From positions 270,977,992-271,041,991 of the forward strand of contig CM053030.1 in the NCBI GenBank assembly GCA_028564925.1: a stretch of 64,000 nt of DNA. Direction: 5' to 3'. The position numbers and the translations under genes were made by a program. This DNA comes from Lithobates sylvaticus (taxonomy: Eukaryota > Chordata > Amphibia > Anura > Ranidae). Of the stretch, positions 1 through 12,395 are shown in pieces. Every line of letters starts with the position of its first letter. Positions within the stretch are counted from its first letter, which is position 1. The notes below the pieces were generated by a model. It was given only the letters and a program-made list of their open reading frames with translations. It had not been told where the DNA came from and made no database searches.

Positions 1-131
1 GTGAGCCATTTTACATACACTCGCGGATATGTCCGTCCTCACGTGTGAACGTAAACTGAGTTTCCCTAAAGCAGGTTATGCCTGTATGTCACATGCAAAT
101 CTTAAACACATAAAAAGGTTATGTTTTACCT
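1..131. other. unassigned window start
   Basis: This short stretch precedes the first recognisable transposon boundary. I see no open frame, inverted repeat or known repeat end in it. Confidence 0.5.
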
Positions 132-1024
132 TTAACCACTTAAGGACCGCCTCCTGCACATTTACGTCGGCAGAATGGCACGGCTAGGCACATCAACGTA
201 CAGGTACATTGCTCTTTAAGTGCCCAGCCGTAGGTCGCACGCGCACCGCCGGTGGCACGCTCGTGACCCGGTCCTGAGCTCTGTGACTGTGGCCGCGGGA
301 CCTGCGGACCCCGATCGCCGCTGGTGTCCCGCGATCTGGTCACAGAGCTGAAGAACGGGGGGAGGTATGTGTAAACAAACCTCTCTCCATGCTTCCTAGT
401 GAGACTGACACTGATCGTCTGTTTCCTGTCATCGGAAAAGACGATCCGTGATGTTGAACGCCAAGCCACGTAAAAAACCACATACACGTCACACTTAACC
501 CCTCCCTGCCCCCTAGTGGTTAACTCCTTTACTGCCAGTGTCATTTACACAGGAATCAGTGCACTTAAATAGCGCTGATTGCTACATAAATGACAACGGT
601 CCCAAAAATGTGTCAAAAATGTCCGATGTGTCCGCCATAATGTCGCAGTCACAATAAAAATCGCTGATCGCCACCATTACTAGTAAAAAAAATAAATATT
701 AATACGTATCGGCCTAAAATGAGGAAAAAAACGTTTTTTTATATATTTTTTGGGGATATTTATTATAGCAAAAAGTAAAAAATATTGCATTTTTTTTCAA
801 AATTGTCGCTCTATTTTTGTTTATAGCGCAAAAAATAAGAACCGCAGAGGTGATCAAATACCACCAAAAGAAAGCTCTATCTGTGGGAAAAAAAGGACGC
901 CAATTTTGTTTGGGAGCCACGTCGCATGACCGTGCAATTGTCAGTTAAAGCTACGCAGTGCCGAATCGCAAAAAGGGGCCTGGTCCTTTGGCTGCAAATT
1001 GGTCCGGGGGGCTTAAGTGGTTAA
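132..1024 (+). mobile_element. TTAA-flanked non-autonomous DNA transposon, copy A
   Basis: The block is bounded by TTAA on both sides (132-135 and 1021-1024). Its ends are inverted, CCACTTAAG at the left and CTTAAGTGG at the right. The left half is GC-rich and the right half is very AT-rich, ending in a segment with ATACCACCAAAAGAAAGCTCTA that recurs in six other copies in this window. TTAA duplications with CC...GG termini are typical of piggyBac-type elements, so I infer a piggyBac-like non-autonomous family; Kolobok also uses TTAA and is the alternative. No transposase is encoded. The minus-strand frames across 140-920 are chance readings of the repeat. Confidence 0.75.
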
Positions 1025-1242
1025 AGCTACTTTCACCTTATTTCCAAAATTGGTTCTTTTGATAGTTTGGGTTTTTTGGCAGAGGAAGAGGGTGGGGCAA
1101 GTGAATTCCTCTGTATGCACTGAGAGAAATATGAGGCTACTTCTGAAAATGCTTGTTCCCTGGCTGTCTTTAAGCTCAGTATTTTCACTAAGCCAAAACA
1201 AGCATGCAGCTTGTAGAGTCAGAGACCATTTTGATAGTCTAA

Positions 1243-1660
1243 AGGCCCGTACACACGATCAGACTTTTTGACAACCAACATGCAAATTAGCTGTTTTGGA
1301 CCAACATCCGACCGTGTGTACGCTCCATCGGACCAACTTTTTCCAGATTTCTTCTGACTTTTGTTGGCTGTGCGAACGGACCAACTTTCTGCCAACAAAA
1401 GTCTGATGGACCAAAGTCCGACCGTGTGTACACAAAACCAACTGACTTTTGTACAAACCAATGTAGAACCAATGCAAAAGATCAGACAACAATACAGAAG
1501 TTGACCAAAGGTGGCGGTAAAGAGCAGAAAAACCAAGTGATTTGGTGAAAGTTGGCTGAAAAAGTCCTGCCGTGTGTATGCAATACCAACTTGGGGCCAA
1601 CGCCCTTTGGACAAAAATCCACGGGAAAGTTGGTCCACGGTCCGATCGTGTGTATGAGGC
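1243..1660. mobile_element. Harbinger-type MITE
   Basis: The left end reads GGCCCGTACACACGATC and the right end is its inverted counterpart, GATCGTGTGTATGAGGC. The same ACACACGATC core ends the Harbinger derivative at 1903-3050. The flanks are TAA and TAT, compatible with a decayed 3-bp TWA target duplication. The interior is filled with diverged copies of GGACCAAC- and CCGACCGTGTGTA-like motifs in both orientations. The overlapping minus-strand frames are repeat shadows. Confidence 0.65.
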
Positions 1661-1902
1661 TATACTCATACTTATTCTGCTCATTAGATCGAAAAATGCT
1701 GAGCTAAATGACATACACCAGCAAAGCTTGGGGATTAGCGGGTAACACTCAACAACATAAAGTTTTAGTGAAAGCCCAATTTTTATTTAATTTTTTAATT
1801 TTGGAGAGTAAGAAATGGATAAGACCCTTTCTGGATTTTTTTTTTTCTGTTTCTCATTGAGGGTATTTTCCTTCATTTCTTATCCTGTAGACACAACAGT
1901 AA

Positions 1903-3050
1903 AGCCTCGTACACACGATTGGATTTTCCGCAGACAAAACCTTGGACTTTTTTTTCCAAAGGCTTGTGCCTGGATTTTGTCTTGCATACAAACGGCAAGG
2001 AATTGTCGGTCAACAAACACAAACGTAGTGACGTACTACGTGGCTCTTTAGCGCCACCCTTTGGGCTCCTTCTGTTAATTTCATGTTAGTAGAAGTTTGG
2101 TGAGTGTTGATTCACGCTTTTCATTTCAGCTTTTCAGGAACAGGAGGAGGAGTTCTTGGACCAAAAATTTGTTGCTTTATTAATCGTGACTAATTATGTA
2201 ATTTGCTGCGGGAGCTCCAGGAGAATAATCCAGATGATTTTCTGAATTATCTCTGGATGACGGACCCCTGCTTTCACCAACTCTTGGCATTGTTGACCCC
2301 CTATATTAAGAAGCAGGACACGTGCATGAGGCTTTTTTTTTTTTTTTTGGTTGAATAATAATGATTTGATTTGGTATATTTTCTATATTTCTGGTTGCGT
2401 AGAACGCACTTTTTGGTTAAGTTCTATTGGTAGATAGAATGTCTAATTTTATTTGTTTTCTTTTTTTAATGCACAATAAAAAAGTTGTGTAGAATAATAA
2501 ATACTTGGCTATGTGTTTTACTTCAAATGACAGTTTGGGAGTAGGCATTTACATGTAAAAAAAATACAATGTAAAATTGACAAGGGACATTAACATAGTT
2601 ATATCCTTGATCTTAAAAACTACGATGATCGTGTTGAAGTAACTTGCCCAAAAAAAATGCATAATAATATTATTCTTGATATTACTAGAAAAAAAAGCCT
2701 TTGAAAATTTGTTTGCAATAACTACATCAGTATCACCAGCTTCATTAATATTCCATTAAAGAAGAAGAGAATTGTGCGCTGCATTTCGAGATTTCATAAT
2801 TTGCCACGTCACGAATGTTAATTCTCCATTACGAGCGCTAGTTTACAAGACCGACCGCTTCTAGCTTGTCCTTGCTTCCTAGCATGCGTGTTTATACGAA
2901 CTTGTGTACACACGCTCGGAAAATCTATCCAACATTTGTCCGCGGAAAATCTGACAATTGTCCGATGGAGCATACAAACAGTCAGATTTTCCACCAACAG
3001 CCTGTCATCACACATTTCCTGTCAGAAAATCCGATCGTGTGTACGAGGTT
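1903..3050 (+). mobile_element. Harbinger deletion derivative
   Basis: The termini are inverted: AGCCTCGTACACACGATTGG at the left, and at the right a sequence whose complement is AACCTCGTACACACGATCGG. Both sides are flanked by TAA (1900-1902 and 3051-3053), the 3-bp TWA duplication of the PIF/Harbinger superfamily. The interior keeps a transposase exon fragment (2203-2331) that stops abruptly at a poly-T tract and then an AT-rich tail, so most of the transposase gene has been deleted. This copy ties the abundant short ACACACGATCGG-ended elements of the window to Harbinger. Confidence 0.8.
2203..2331 (+). pseudogene. Harbinger transposase N-terminal exon fragment
   Basis: A 43-codon open stretch reads LLRELQENNPDDFLNYLWMT, continues with FHQLLALLTPYIKKQ and ends DTCMR. 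This matches the N-terminal region of HARBI1-like Harbinger transposases, which carry an F..LL..L.P.I.K..T.MR pattern just before the DDE catalytic domain. The catalytic domain is absent: the frame runs straight into a poly-T tract at 2333-2348. No start codon is visible, and the upstream sequence is a likely intron or leader. It is a dead remnant inside the element at 1903-3050. Confidence 0.65.
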
Positions 3051-4755
3051 TAATTGAGGAAAAAATCTCTTTAATGTGACAGAACTCCACTTTTAGAAAG
3101 CTGTCAGTAGTACAATAATCCTCATTAGAAGATTTCCCCTCTATTTTTCTTCTGGTGACAACTCAAAATTTGTGATTTTCTCTCATTTTCAGTCACAGAG
3201 ATAACGGTCACTGGGATAGTTGAAGAAGGTCAATCTCTTATAGTGATACAGACAACAATAAAAATCTGTCAGGAGTTCTAACCTCTCACCTCTCTATTCA
3301 AAACTAAACGAAAATCCAAAAATAACACTAAGGGAGTCACAAAAGTCCTGCACTAGTCATCATAAAATTGTACTTTATTTGTAGTTCTGTGACACATAAA
3401 ATAGCACCTTTTACAGGTGAATCACCTTATTCTATATGTTTCACACATTACACAGAGGCATTATCAAGATCTCTCTGAAATAATTTACATACTGACCTGG
3501 TGAATTTACTCATGTAAACCAGAATTCATATTTATGGATTTTGTGTGCCTAAAACGTCAGGTAACAAAAAGGTAGACATGGTGACATTTCCTCAATAAAA
3601 AATATGCAAAATGTCTGTGACCTTTAAACTCAGGTGGAATACATCAGACAACATCTGTTTTGCGTGTTTGCCCAAGAAGGGTAGAAAAACAAAGACATGT
3701 GAGTGTTGCTGCACTGATGCAATTTAAGAAGTGAGGCATTCGAAATATGCTGTGCGTACCCAAGGGATATATTATTCTCTAGCCTGCCCAACACAACCAT
3801 TCTCATGTGCTGAAATAGGTTTAAATACTTATGTTTAAATGCATACTTATCACAACTAAACCGGTTTCTTTTCTAGCCCGCAGTACATCACCCAGGCATG
3901 TTATGACCCACAATGACAAAGTAGTATCTCACTTTTCTTCAGATGTCAGAATTATTTTACTTTCTCAAATTCCACTCTTGAAAGTGAATCTGGTTAGTGA
4001 CCTTACTCAAGGACAGAAATAGCAGCCCATGCATAAGGGCCAAGGGGCAGATAGAGTAGGAACGTAGCTACGAACTGTCCCTCATTTGAAAGGACTGTCT
4101 CTTTTGAGACCAAATCCATCTGTCCCTCATGCAGCCTCAGTTGTTCCTCTTTTTTGTCTGATGTGTACATCCCATCTCACAAAATTTACCATTTTACCAC
4201 AAAAAGTGTTATGCTGTACTAAACGTTTTATTCAACCGCTATATACTGTAACTGCATTTGGTATTGTGAAAAGCCAATATAAATGAAAATAGAGGTCAAA
4301 AAAGCACTGGTGTGGTTTAGCCAACCCTTTATTGCATATTAGATCTTTGTGGTCCATGTAATCATGGCCATGGCAGCAACGTCTACATAGTATGAGTTAA
4401 AAGATGCCCCTTTTCATCAGAAAGTTGGGAGATATGGTATGTAGGTTGTCCATAAAAAAACACAGAAAGAAATTTAGTCTGCCTATTTTCTAAAATCCCA
4501 TATTGTGTGAGTAGGATACACCCTGCTCATGCTCACATAATTCTGCCACTGCTGTCACTTATCAGCTGAACACCGGTATATGTGAATCATGAACCTTTGT
4601 TTTTTGTGCTAAGTTTGCTGAAAGTGTATAAAATGTGTAGGAACTTAGTTTATCAGATTTTTAAATAAGGATATTAAAGCAGACTTCGCCCCCAACATAA
4701 TTTTCAGTGGCGCATGCAGGTCTGTATACTGCTTTCAAATAATGTTGAAGTCTAT
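3051..4755. other. unassigned AT-rich intergenic stretch
   Basis: I recognise no gene, element end or inverted repeat here beyond the Harbinger target duplication at its start. The open frames near 3.83-4.29 kb are short, AT-rich and show no domain. Confidence 0.5.
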
Positions 4756-4996
4756 GGGGGTTATTTACAAAAGGCAAATCCACTTTGCGCTGCAAGTGCA
4801 CTTGAAAGTGCAGTCACTCTAAATCTAAGGGGTCAATCTGAAGTGAGTGGAAGTTCTGCTGATTTTATCATCCAATCATATGCAAGCTAAAATGCTGTTT
4901 TTTATTTTCCTTGCATGCCCCCCTCCGATCTACAGCGACTTTACTTCCAAGTGCACTTGCAGTGCAAAGTGGATTTTCCTTTAGTAAATAACCCCC
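4756..4996. mobile_element. short MITE with GGGGGTTATTTAC ends
   Basis: The left end begins GGGGGTTATTTACAAAAGG and the right end is the inverted copy (CCTTTAGTAAATAACCCCC). The match continues into the AAATCCACTTTGC segment, giving about 35 bp of terminal inverted repeat. The interior contains inverted AAGTGCACTT motifs. This is a common amphibian MITE type as far as I recall; superfamily not assigned. No clear target duplication is visible. Confidence 0.7.
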
Positions 4997-6308
4997 TTTA
5001 TTTATTCAAAATCAAACATTTTGTTTTAGACTTTTCTTTTTTCCCCCCACATCTTGGTCTTCAGACACTGAGGATGTAGCCAGTGCCTCAGATTCACCCT
5101 GGGAAAACCATCTCATCAGTGCCTTCCATGGTTTCTAAACTGTGGCAAGATCTTACAAGATCTTGAGTAAAAATAGGTGTTTTTTTCTTCAATAGATAAG
5201 TGTAATGTTGTATGCCTCATGTGTGACATTACATTAATCTATTGATAAAACAAAATATCCCCCCACCACCCCTGAAATCTTGCAAGACCGCAGAAGAAAG
5301 TATTTTTTTCAAAAGGTGAGTTAGTTTCCTTTAGCGCATGTGCAAGATGAGGAGCATGACGTCATTGGTGGGCCCGGCAAGAATAAGGAAGACAAAGCCA
5401 GACGCTGATGATGCCTTTTTTTCTTTTTAATGTGTGGGTTTGCAACCCATGGGGGGACTTAACTTTAAATGTAACAGAGCTAACAGGATTTACACTGACC
5501 AATAATGTAGTGAAGAGCATTTACACCAATGTAAAGTGTTTTTTAAAGGGATACTTTACCCTTACCACCAATATAAAATGGCTTTTTTTTAAGGGGTCCT
5601 GCCCTCTACTCTGCCCACCAGTTTTATTGAGGGGTATTCTTTTACTTGTCCACTACCTCGGTTTTGTATATCAAATCTGTGCCACTCATGCACTTTTGCC
5701 CAAAAACATTGTAGGTTTATAACACTCAATGTAGAAAGTGATACTGGTTTATTTATTATTCGTTTTTCTATTTGTTTTAATTTTTAAACTATTTTTCATG
5801 ACGGCGGTATCTATTACGGGATTTCTATTTACCTGTTTTGAAACTTGGATACATATATCTTTTTTGTTTATGGTCTTTTGCCTCCTTGTAGCGTTTATTA
5901 TTGTCTTTTGCCAATTATTTTTTATGTACTCTTATTGCTACATTGTTTCTTTATGTCATCTATATTGAGTGGGTTTATGGCTCTGTCTTTACAAACTCAC
6001 AGAGATGTAGTACAGTGGGATATATGATTTAGATTGTATATACCATTTTTTTCTGATAAGTATATTGTCCCAGCAACCTGTATATACCTCTGTGTGTTTG
6101 TTTTTTGTATTAAATATATACCATCTGTCTTTTTATACCTTTTTTGTTTTTATTTTAGATTTTTCACTGGTCATTGGACTTTATTATTTTTCTTATCGTT
6201 TCACGATTCTTGTTATGAAATTTATGTTTTTGTCCAAATAATTGTTTTTGATTTTTTTGTGTTTAGATATATGTATTTAAGGTGGTTCAATGATTTTACA
6301 TTGTGTGT
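4997..6308. other. unassigned stretch with low-complexity T-rich DNA
   Basis: The plus-strand open frames at 5408-6312 translate to Phe/Leu/Val/Tyr-rich peptides, which is what T-rich DNA gives. No conserved motif, splice structure or transposon end was seen. An unknown repeat could be present. Confidence 0.45.
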
Positions 6309-6639
6309 TTAACTACTTCCCACCCAGACACTGTATATATACGGCCGGGTGGGAGACGTCTACTTCTGATCGGACGTTCCTGAACGTCCATCAGAAGTAG
6401 CGGGATCGCGTGCGTGTGCCCGCGCAGCGGCGCGATCCCGATGCGCTCGTGTCACCCGGACATGGCGCATCTCGGATCGGCAGGAGGGCTCTGTGATTGA
6501 CCCTCCTGATCACATGACGGCCATGTCCAATCACAGCCGTCATGTGATGTAAGCAAACAGCCGGTTGCTAGGCAATCGGCTCTCCTCTCCTCACACGGAA
6601 GTCGTCGGTGAGGAGAGGAGAGCGGATCGCTGCAGCCGG

Positions 6640-6696
6640 CTGGTGATCAGTGAGTATTAGCTGTTTTTTTACAGCTTTTTACTCACTGATCACCAG
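6640..6696. repeat. hairpin in copy B
   Basis: CTGGTGATCAGTGAGTATTAGCTG (left arm) faces CAGCTTTTTACTCACTGATCACCAG across a short T loop. The pairing is nearly perfect over about 24 bp. The tandem array begins about 20 bp downstream. Confidence 0.8.
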
Positions 6697-6714
6697 TGTA
6701 GTGTCCCCGCAGTG

Positions 6715-6955
6715 TAAACACACATGTCCCCACACATGTCCTCAAAACACACATGTCCCCAAAACACACATGTGCCCAAATAATAAAAACACATGTCCCC
6801 AAATAAAAACACATGTCCCCAAATAATAAAAACACATGTCCCTCACATATGTCCCAGTAAAATAACATGTGCCAATGATTATCTGCACACATATGTTCGT
6901 GATCACCTGCACACATCTGTACATGATCATTTGCGTACATATGTCCGTGATCACG
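6715..6955. repeat. degenerate tandem array of ACACATGTCCCC units
   Basis: Units of ACACATGTCCCCAAA with variable A/T-rich linkers (AATAAAA) repeat across the first part. They drift into ACACATATGTCCGTGATCA-like units in the second part. The array lies only in this member of the TTAA family; other members have a different array or none at the same place. Confidence 0.75.
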
Positions 6956-7409
6956 CAAACCAATTATTATACACTTAACGGAATTTTTTTTACTAAAAAC
7001 ATGTAGCAGAATAAATTTTGGCTTAAATTTACGAAAAAATTAGATTTTATCGGATTTCTTTTAAAAAAGAAAGGAGAAAATATTGTTTTTTTTTCAAAAT
7101 TTCCGCAATTTTTTCGCTTATATCGCAAAAAATAAAAAACGGAGTCATGAATAAATACCACCAAACTAAATCTCTATTTGTGGGAACAAAATGATAAAAA
7201 AATTTTATTTGGGTACAGCATTGCATGACCGCTCAATTGTCATTGAAAGTGCGAGAGTGATGAAAGCTGAAAATTGGGCTGGGAAGGGAGGGGGCGAAAG
7301 TGCCCTGTATTGTAGTGGTTAATTGCTACATACTGGTCAGCCAATTAACCCGGGTCATTTAGGGTAGTGCATTTAAATGACTCTGGTTGGGGCTAAATTT
7401 GCGCTGTTA

Positions 7410-7550
7410 ACAAGCATGAACTGCTCACGTGAAACGCGTCAACAAATGCTCCTGTGACATCCATCTGGCATGGTGACAATAAGGAATATTCATATAGTAT
7501 TTCATTTGGTTATGGTGTGCGGCCATCCTCCTTTTCCTTATATTGACTAC
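7410..7550 (+). mobile_element. Penelope-like remnant with decayed hammerhead motif
   Basis: GTGAAACGCGTC at 7429-7440 is the GAAA box, minimal stem III and GUC cleavage triplet of the hammerhead motif known from Penelope-like retroelement terminal repeats. About 85 bp downstream is GGTGTGCGGCCATCCTCC, which matches GGTGTGCGGCTGTCC downstream of the same motif at 10.4-10.6 kb. The CUGANGA box is not recognisable. Boundaries are uncertain. Confidence 0.45.
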
Positions 7551-8932
7551 AGACGGGGGGGGTGCCAAGACGAGCACCTGCAATGATTTGTTAATCACTT
7601 ACACTTACGCTTTTCATGGGCTTTGTTTTAATTTTGGCATTTGCACACGTCCCCATGGCAGTGCTCAGCTTTCCATGTCCTTTGTTTGACAATAGCTTGC
7701 TTATTAGACAGAACTAAATAACAAGTTGAGACATCAGATTCCCCTCAAGATCCGCAATCGTCCTCCCCTTTACAGTAACCACCAATGTAATGGGGGGCAT
7801 TTAAAATGGCATAAAATTAGAGTGAAAATAGGAGAGGGGCATGGACCACAACAAAGCACCAGAGTTTGTGGGGGGTCACACCTAAATTATTTTTATAGGG
7901 TCCTGTCATTTGTTACTAATCCCCTGTTCCCAACATTCCTCAAAAGGACAACTAGCTGTAAACCACAGGCCATTGTGATTTACAAAATGGCTGCATATGT
8001 AATGTAATGTCCATATTTAACATTTTGAATGTATTATCTACATAAGTAGTACATGGATATTTGTGGGGAAGACAAAGTTCTAATTACCTCCTGGCTCTTC
8101 CTGTGACAGATGTTTGACTACTGGTAAACTGATACCCAGTGAAGGCCTTACTGGATTTCTATGCCATAGAATTTTAAGATACCAGGCTTCAGGTGTTCTA
8201 AATCCTTCAATACAGCTGGACATAGCACTAAACCCAAATGCCATGACCACATGACAGACAAATAAACCTTTATTTTAATGGCCATTGATGTCTGTGCCCT
8301 CAGACACATTTAACACCTGTTGTATTTTGGGGAGAGAACAGTCTGTTAAAAAGTACCAGACAAAAACTTCCCTCCCACAATTTCTTGAAATTAACCTTCA
8401 TGCAAACCAGAATAAACACTACATCATGGTATGACCACAACTAATATATCGTACTGATATTTTAAAGGTGCGTTATCCATGTTTGTTTTCAGTTTACCTT
8501 TTAGTCCATCTCCAGTGTAGCACCTTGTAGCACTGCTTAAAAGGGACTTGCCCCTTAAACATCTATAACGTAAATATCCAATTGCATTTCCTATTGGTTT
8601 ACTATATAAGAATGTTGTTAAGTGTCCTACTCCTTTTTATACTCTGGGAAATTAAATAGTATCTGTGCAGCAAACCCCCCCTCCAAAAAAACAATTATAA
8701 CAATCTTAGCAGTTTCTGGTACTGGAAGATGCCATTATCCCTTTCTTGCAAGCAGGACACACTTCTGCAGCATCACACAGAGTGATGTGCCTGCTCCAAG
8801 CTAGCACTGTTTTCTGCAGACATACAATTGCAGCTTCCAGCAGCGGCAGGAGCCTCAGTACTAAGCATCCCCTATCCCAACTAGAAGTTTACATAAATAG
8901 ACTGCTCCCCAAATCACATAAAATGTTCTTTC
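7551..8932. other. unassigned intergenic stretch
   Basis: No element end, domain or tandem repeat was recognised. Short open frames at 7.73-8.95 kb look like chance. Confidence 0.5.
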
Positions 8933-9391
8933 TTAAAGAGGAGTTTCCATAAAAAAAAAAAATAAAAGTCAGCAGCTACAAACACTGCAGCTGCTGACTT
9001 TTAATAATCGGACACTTACCTGTTCCAGGGTCCAGCGATGCAGGGGATCGAAGCCCTGCTCATCCCCCCCTCCGCTCGGCGGCACCGGCATTGTAACTGT
9101 GGGCACCCGGCTGTGGCTTCACAGCTGGGCACCCACTGCGCATGCGCGAGCGGTGCCGCATGCCGTGATTGGCCACGCATTCATCTGGGACCTGTCACAT
9201 GTCCCAGATGACTGACAGGAGGAAGGGGACAGAGCTGAGCCCTTCCTGCACCGAGGGGAAGTGATGTCACCAGCCCAGGCACTGAAGGAGGCAGACTACG
9301 AGGGACCCCTAGCAACAGGTATTTAGAGGTGAGTTTAAAAAAAAATTCCAAATGTTTTTTATGATTTTTTTTTTTTTTACTTTCACTTTAA
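8933..9391. mobile_element. Kolobok/T2-type MITE
   Basis: TTAA at 8933-8936 begins TTAAAGAGGAG and TTAA at 9388-9391 ends a CACTTTAA terminus. These resemble the TTAAAGGRR ends of the T2/Kolobok family described in Xenopus. Inside, AGTCAGCAGCT is repeated as the inverted AGCTGCTGACT at 8968-9000, and a CG-rich core follows. A relative of the core recurs at 52138-52435. Non-autonomous. Confidence 0.6.
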
Positions 9392-10015
9392 AGAACCTTG
9401 AAAATGTTTGCACCATTTTTGAAAATGCATTTGTTAACTGATGGAGGATTATATTCTGCTTTGTTTGGAGGTTTTACAGTCTGGGCTTCTTTCTCTTGCA
9501 ATAACAGTTTTTAGTGTGTAGTGATGGTAAATATACAACTGTTAATGTTCTAATAAAGGGAGGAGGCTTTTTAGTCCCACTGCAGGACACTCATCCATTA
9601 GGAAAACTCTGTCAGTGCCTTTCATCCAGGGGATTTTCCTACAGGCACACTACAGGTGGCTTTTCTTATCTGGGCAGCCTAATTGGCATGGCTATACCCT
9701 TTCAAGGCTGGTAATACAGACTTTACCTACACCTATAGGAACCACTTTAATGGAGGTTAGCATCTTTTCAAGTTATGGAAATATGAGATTGCGCTAAGAA
9801 AGTATTTGAAAAAATAGCTTTCTGAAGGTCCACCTTTTGAAAAATTCTAAAGACTCTCTACACCATTACGCTTGAATGCCAAACATGGTTCTTATTGTGA
9901 GATCCATTTCTGTTTGGTAATATACCCCTGTGTATCCAAACAAGAACACTCGCTGTTCCAGGTGAGGTTTTGAAAGCCTGATGATCTGGACAGGTGCCCA
10001 CCTCGGCTCGCCTCC
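9392..10015. other. unassigned stretch
   Basis: No recognisable repeat end or coding signal. Short plus-strand frames at 9.51-9.80 kb carry no motif. Confidence 0.5.
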
Positions 10016-10096
10016 GCATATAATCAAAAGAAGAAATGGCCGCACTCTGTACTCAATCAAAATTCCTATTCAGAACATCCCAAAAGTGTTGGCAGA
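10016..10096 (-). repeat. inverted Penelope-like arm, left
   Basis: AAAAGAAGAAATGGCCGCAC and the following CCTATTCAGAACAT segment are found inverted at 12892-12968. The pair encloses the Tc1 element. The GTGCGGCCATTTCTTCTTTT orientation resembles the GTGTGCGGC tail seen after hammerhead motifs at 7.5 and 10.55 kb, so I infer a Penelope-like 3' end. Confidence 0.55.
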
Positions 10097-10405
10097 AAGC
10101 TGGTAAATGCATTTCACACACTCCAAGTGCGCTGAATCATTACACAGGAAGAGCAGCATAGATTTCCTTATAAAGCCCCACCTAGTTGTATAACAGATGA
10201 CACTAATCATTGAATTGCATGCTTCCTGTTATATGATACACATAGAAACTAAGAAAACAGAAAAACCTACAGCAACCCATAGCAACGCACACACATATCA
10301 ACATGTGTCGCATCGCACATGGATTAATGTAAAGTAGAACAATCGTATAATGTGAAAAGACATTACTAAAAATGTGTACAAATATTAGTAAATAGAAATG
10401 AACAG

Positions 10406-10582
10406 CTATGAGTAAGCACTTTATTTAGTGTGAAACGCGTCAGCTTTTGTACCCCCCCCCCTTTTTCGTTCTGCTGTGGACCATTATATTTGATGTGATT
10501 CTTATTTTTCAATAAATTACACGGGATTTTATCTTTTTCTGGTGTGCGGCTGTCCAGAGTTCTTCTACTGCTTCCTGCCTAG
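10406..10582 (+). mobile_element. Penelope-like tail with near-hammerhead motif
   Basis: CTATGAG at 10406-10412 is one base short of the CTGATGAG core. It is followed by a CACT/AGTG stem with a TTATTT loop (10417-10430) and GAAACGCGTC at 10432-10441, the canonical GAAA box, minimal stem III and cleavage triplet. GGTGTGCGGCTGTCC at about 10540-10554 marks the downstream tail. The ribozyme is predicted inactive because the first core box is incomplete. Confidence 0.55.
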
Positions 10583-10699
10583 AGATGACCATACTCAAGA
10601 ACACACACCATAAAACCATTGTAATCACCATATTGGATTAAAACAAGTCTGTGTAACCCATCATATACCATCCCTTAACAGGAGTATGCATACGCGCAT

Positions 10700-10704
<5 letters not shown>

Positions 10705-10735
<31 letters not shown>
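10705..10735. repeat. (TA)n microsatellite at Tc1 target
   Basis: An alternating AT tract adjoins the TA target of the Tc1 element. The tract resumes on the other side at 12357, so the transposon landed inside a TA microsatellite. Confidence 0.85.
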
Positions 10736-10950
10736 CAGTGGTGTGAAAAAGTGTTTGCCCCCTTCCTCATTTCCTGTTCCTTTGCATGTTTGTCACACTT
10801 AAGTGTTTCGGAACATCAAACCAATTTAAACAATAGTCAAGGACAACACAAGTAAACACAAAATGCAATTTGTAAATTAAGGTGTTTATTATTAAAGGTG
10901 AAAAAAAATCCAAACCATCATGGCCCTGTGTGAAAAAGTGATTGCCCCCT
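10736..10950. repeat. Tc1 left terminal inverted repeat
   Basis: It pairs with 12142-12356 over 215 bp with only a few mismatches. Outer transposase-site-like repeat at about 10740-10764, inner at about 10927-10950. Confidence 0.88.
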
Positions 10951-10954
10951 AAAC

Positions 10955-11978
<1,024 letters not shown>

Positions 11979-12141
11979 GATGTGTAGCTTTTAAGGATCT
12001 TCTGGTGGACCTTACTGTGTCAAGCAGCTCCTATTTAAGTGATGCCTTGATTGTGAACAGGTGTGGCAATAATCAGGCCTGGGTGTGGCTAGAGAAATTG
12101 AACTCAGGTGTGGACAACCACAGTTATAGTATGTTTTAACA

Positions 12142-12356
12142 AGGGGGGCAATCACTTTTTCACACAGGGCCATGATGGTTTGGATTTTTTTCACCTTTAA
12201 TAATAAACACCTTCATTTACAAATTGCATTTTGTGTTTACTTGTGTTGTCCTTGACTATTGTTTAAATTGGTTTGATGTTCCGAAACACTTAAGTGTGAC
12301 AAACATGCAAAGGAACAGGAAATGAGGAAGGGGGCAAACACTTTTTTACACCACTG
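12142..12356. repeat. Tc1 right terminal inverted repeat
   Basis: Inverted partner of 10736-10950, ending CACTTTTTTACACCACTG before the TA target copy. A run of Gs lies at the inner boundary, where the left repeat has CCCCC. Confidence 0.88.

Positions 12357-12394
<38 letters not shown>
12357..12394. repeat. (TA)n(TG)n microsatellite
   Basis: The TA tract interrupted by the Tc1 element continues here and changes into about nine TG units. Confidence 0.85.

Positions 12395-12395
<1 letters not shown>

Larger units (their letters stand above)
6309..7322 (+). mobile_element. TTAA-flanked element, copy B, with internal tandem array
   Basis: TTAA lies at 6309-6312 and 7319-7322. The left end CTACTTCCCACCC and right end GTAGTGG are inverted and match the family of copy A loosely. 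The layout is GC-rich left part with inverted segments, a strong hairpin (6640-6696), a tandem array (6715-6955), then the shared AT-rich right part with a variant of the ATACCACCAAA...CTCTATTTGTGGGAA segment near 7157-7185. Non-autonomous; piggyBac-like by inference. Confidence 0.72.

Noticed and set aside
140-544. Minus-strand 134-codon frame and its relatives at 57299-57732 and 55204-55578
   Set aside because: They lie in the GC-rich half of TTAA-family MITEs, differ in frame between copies and show no domain.
5408-6312. Series of plus-strand frames giving hydrophobic, membrane-like peptides
   Set aside because: Phe/Leu/Tyr-rich peptides are expected from T-rich DNA; no start context, splice sites or conserved motif.
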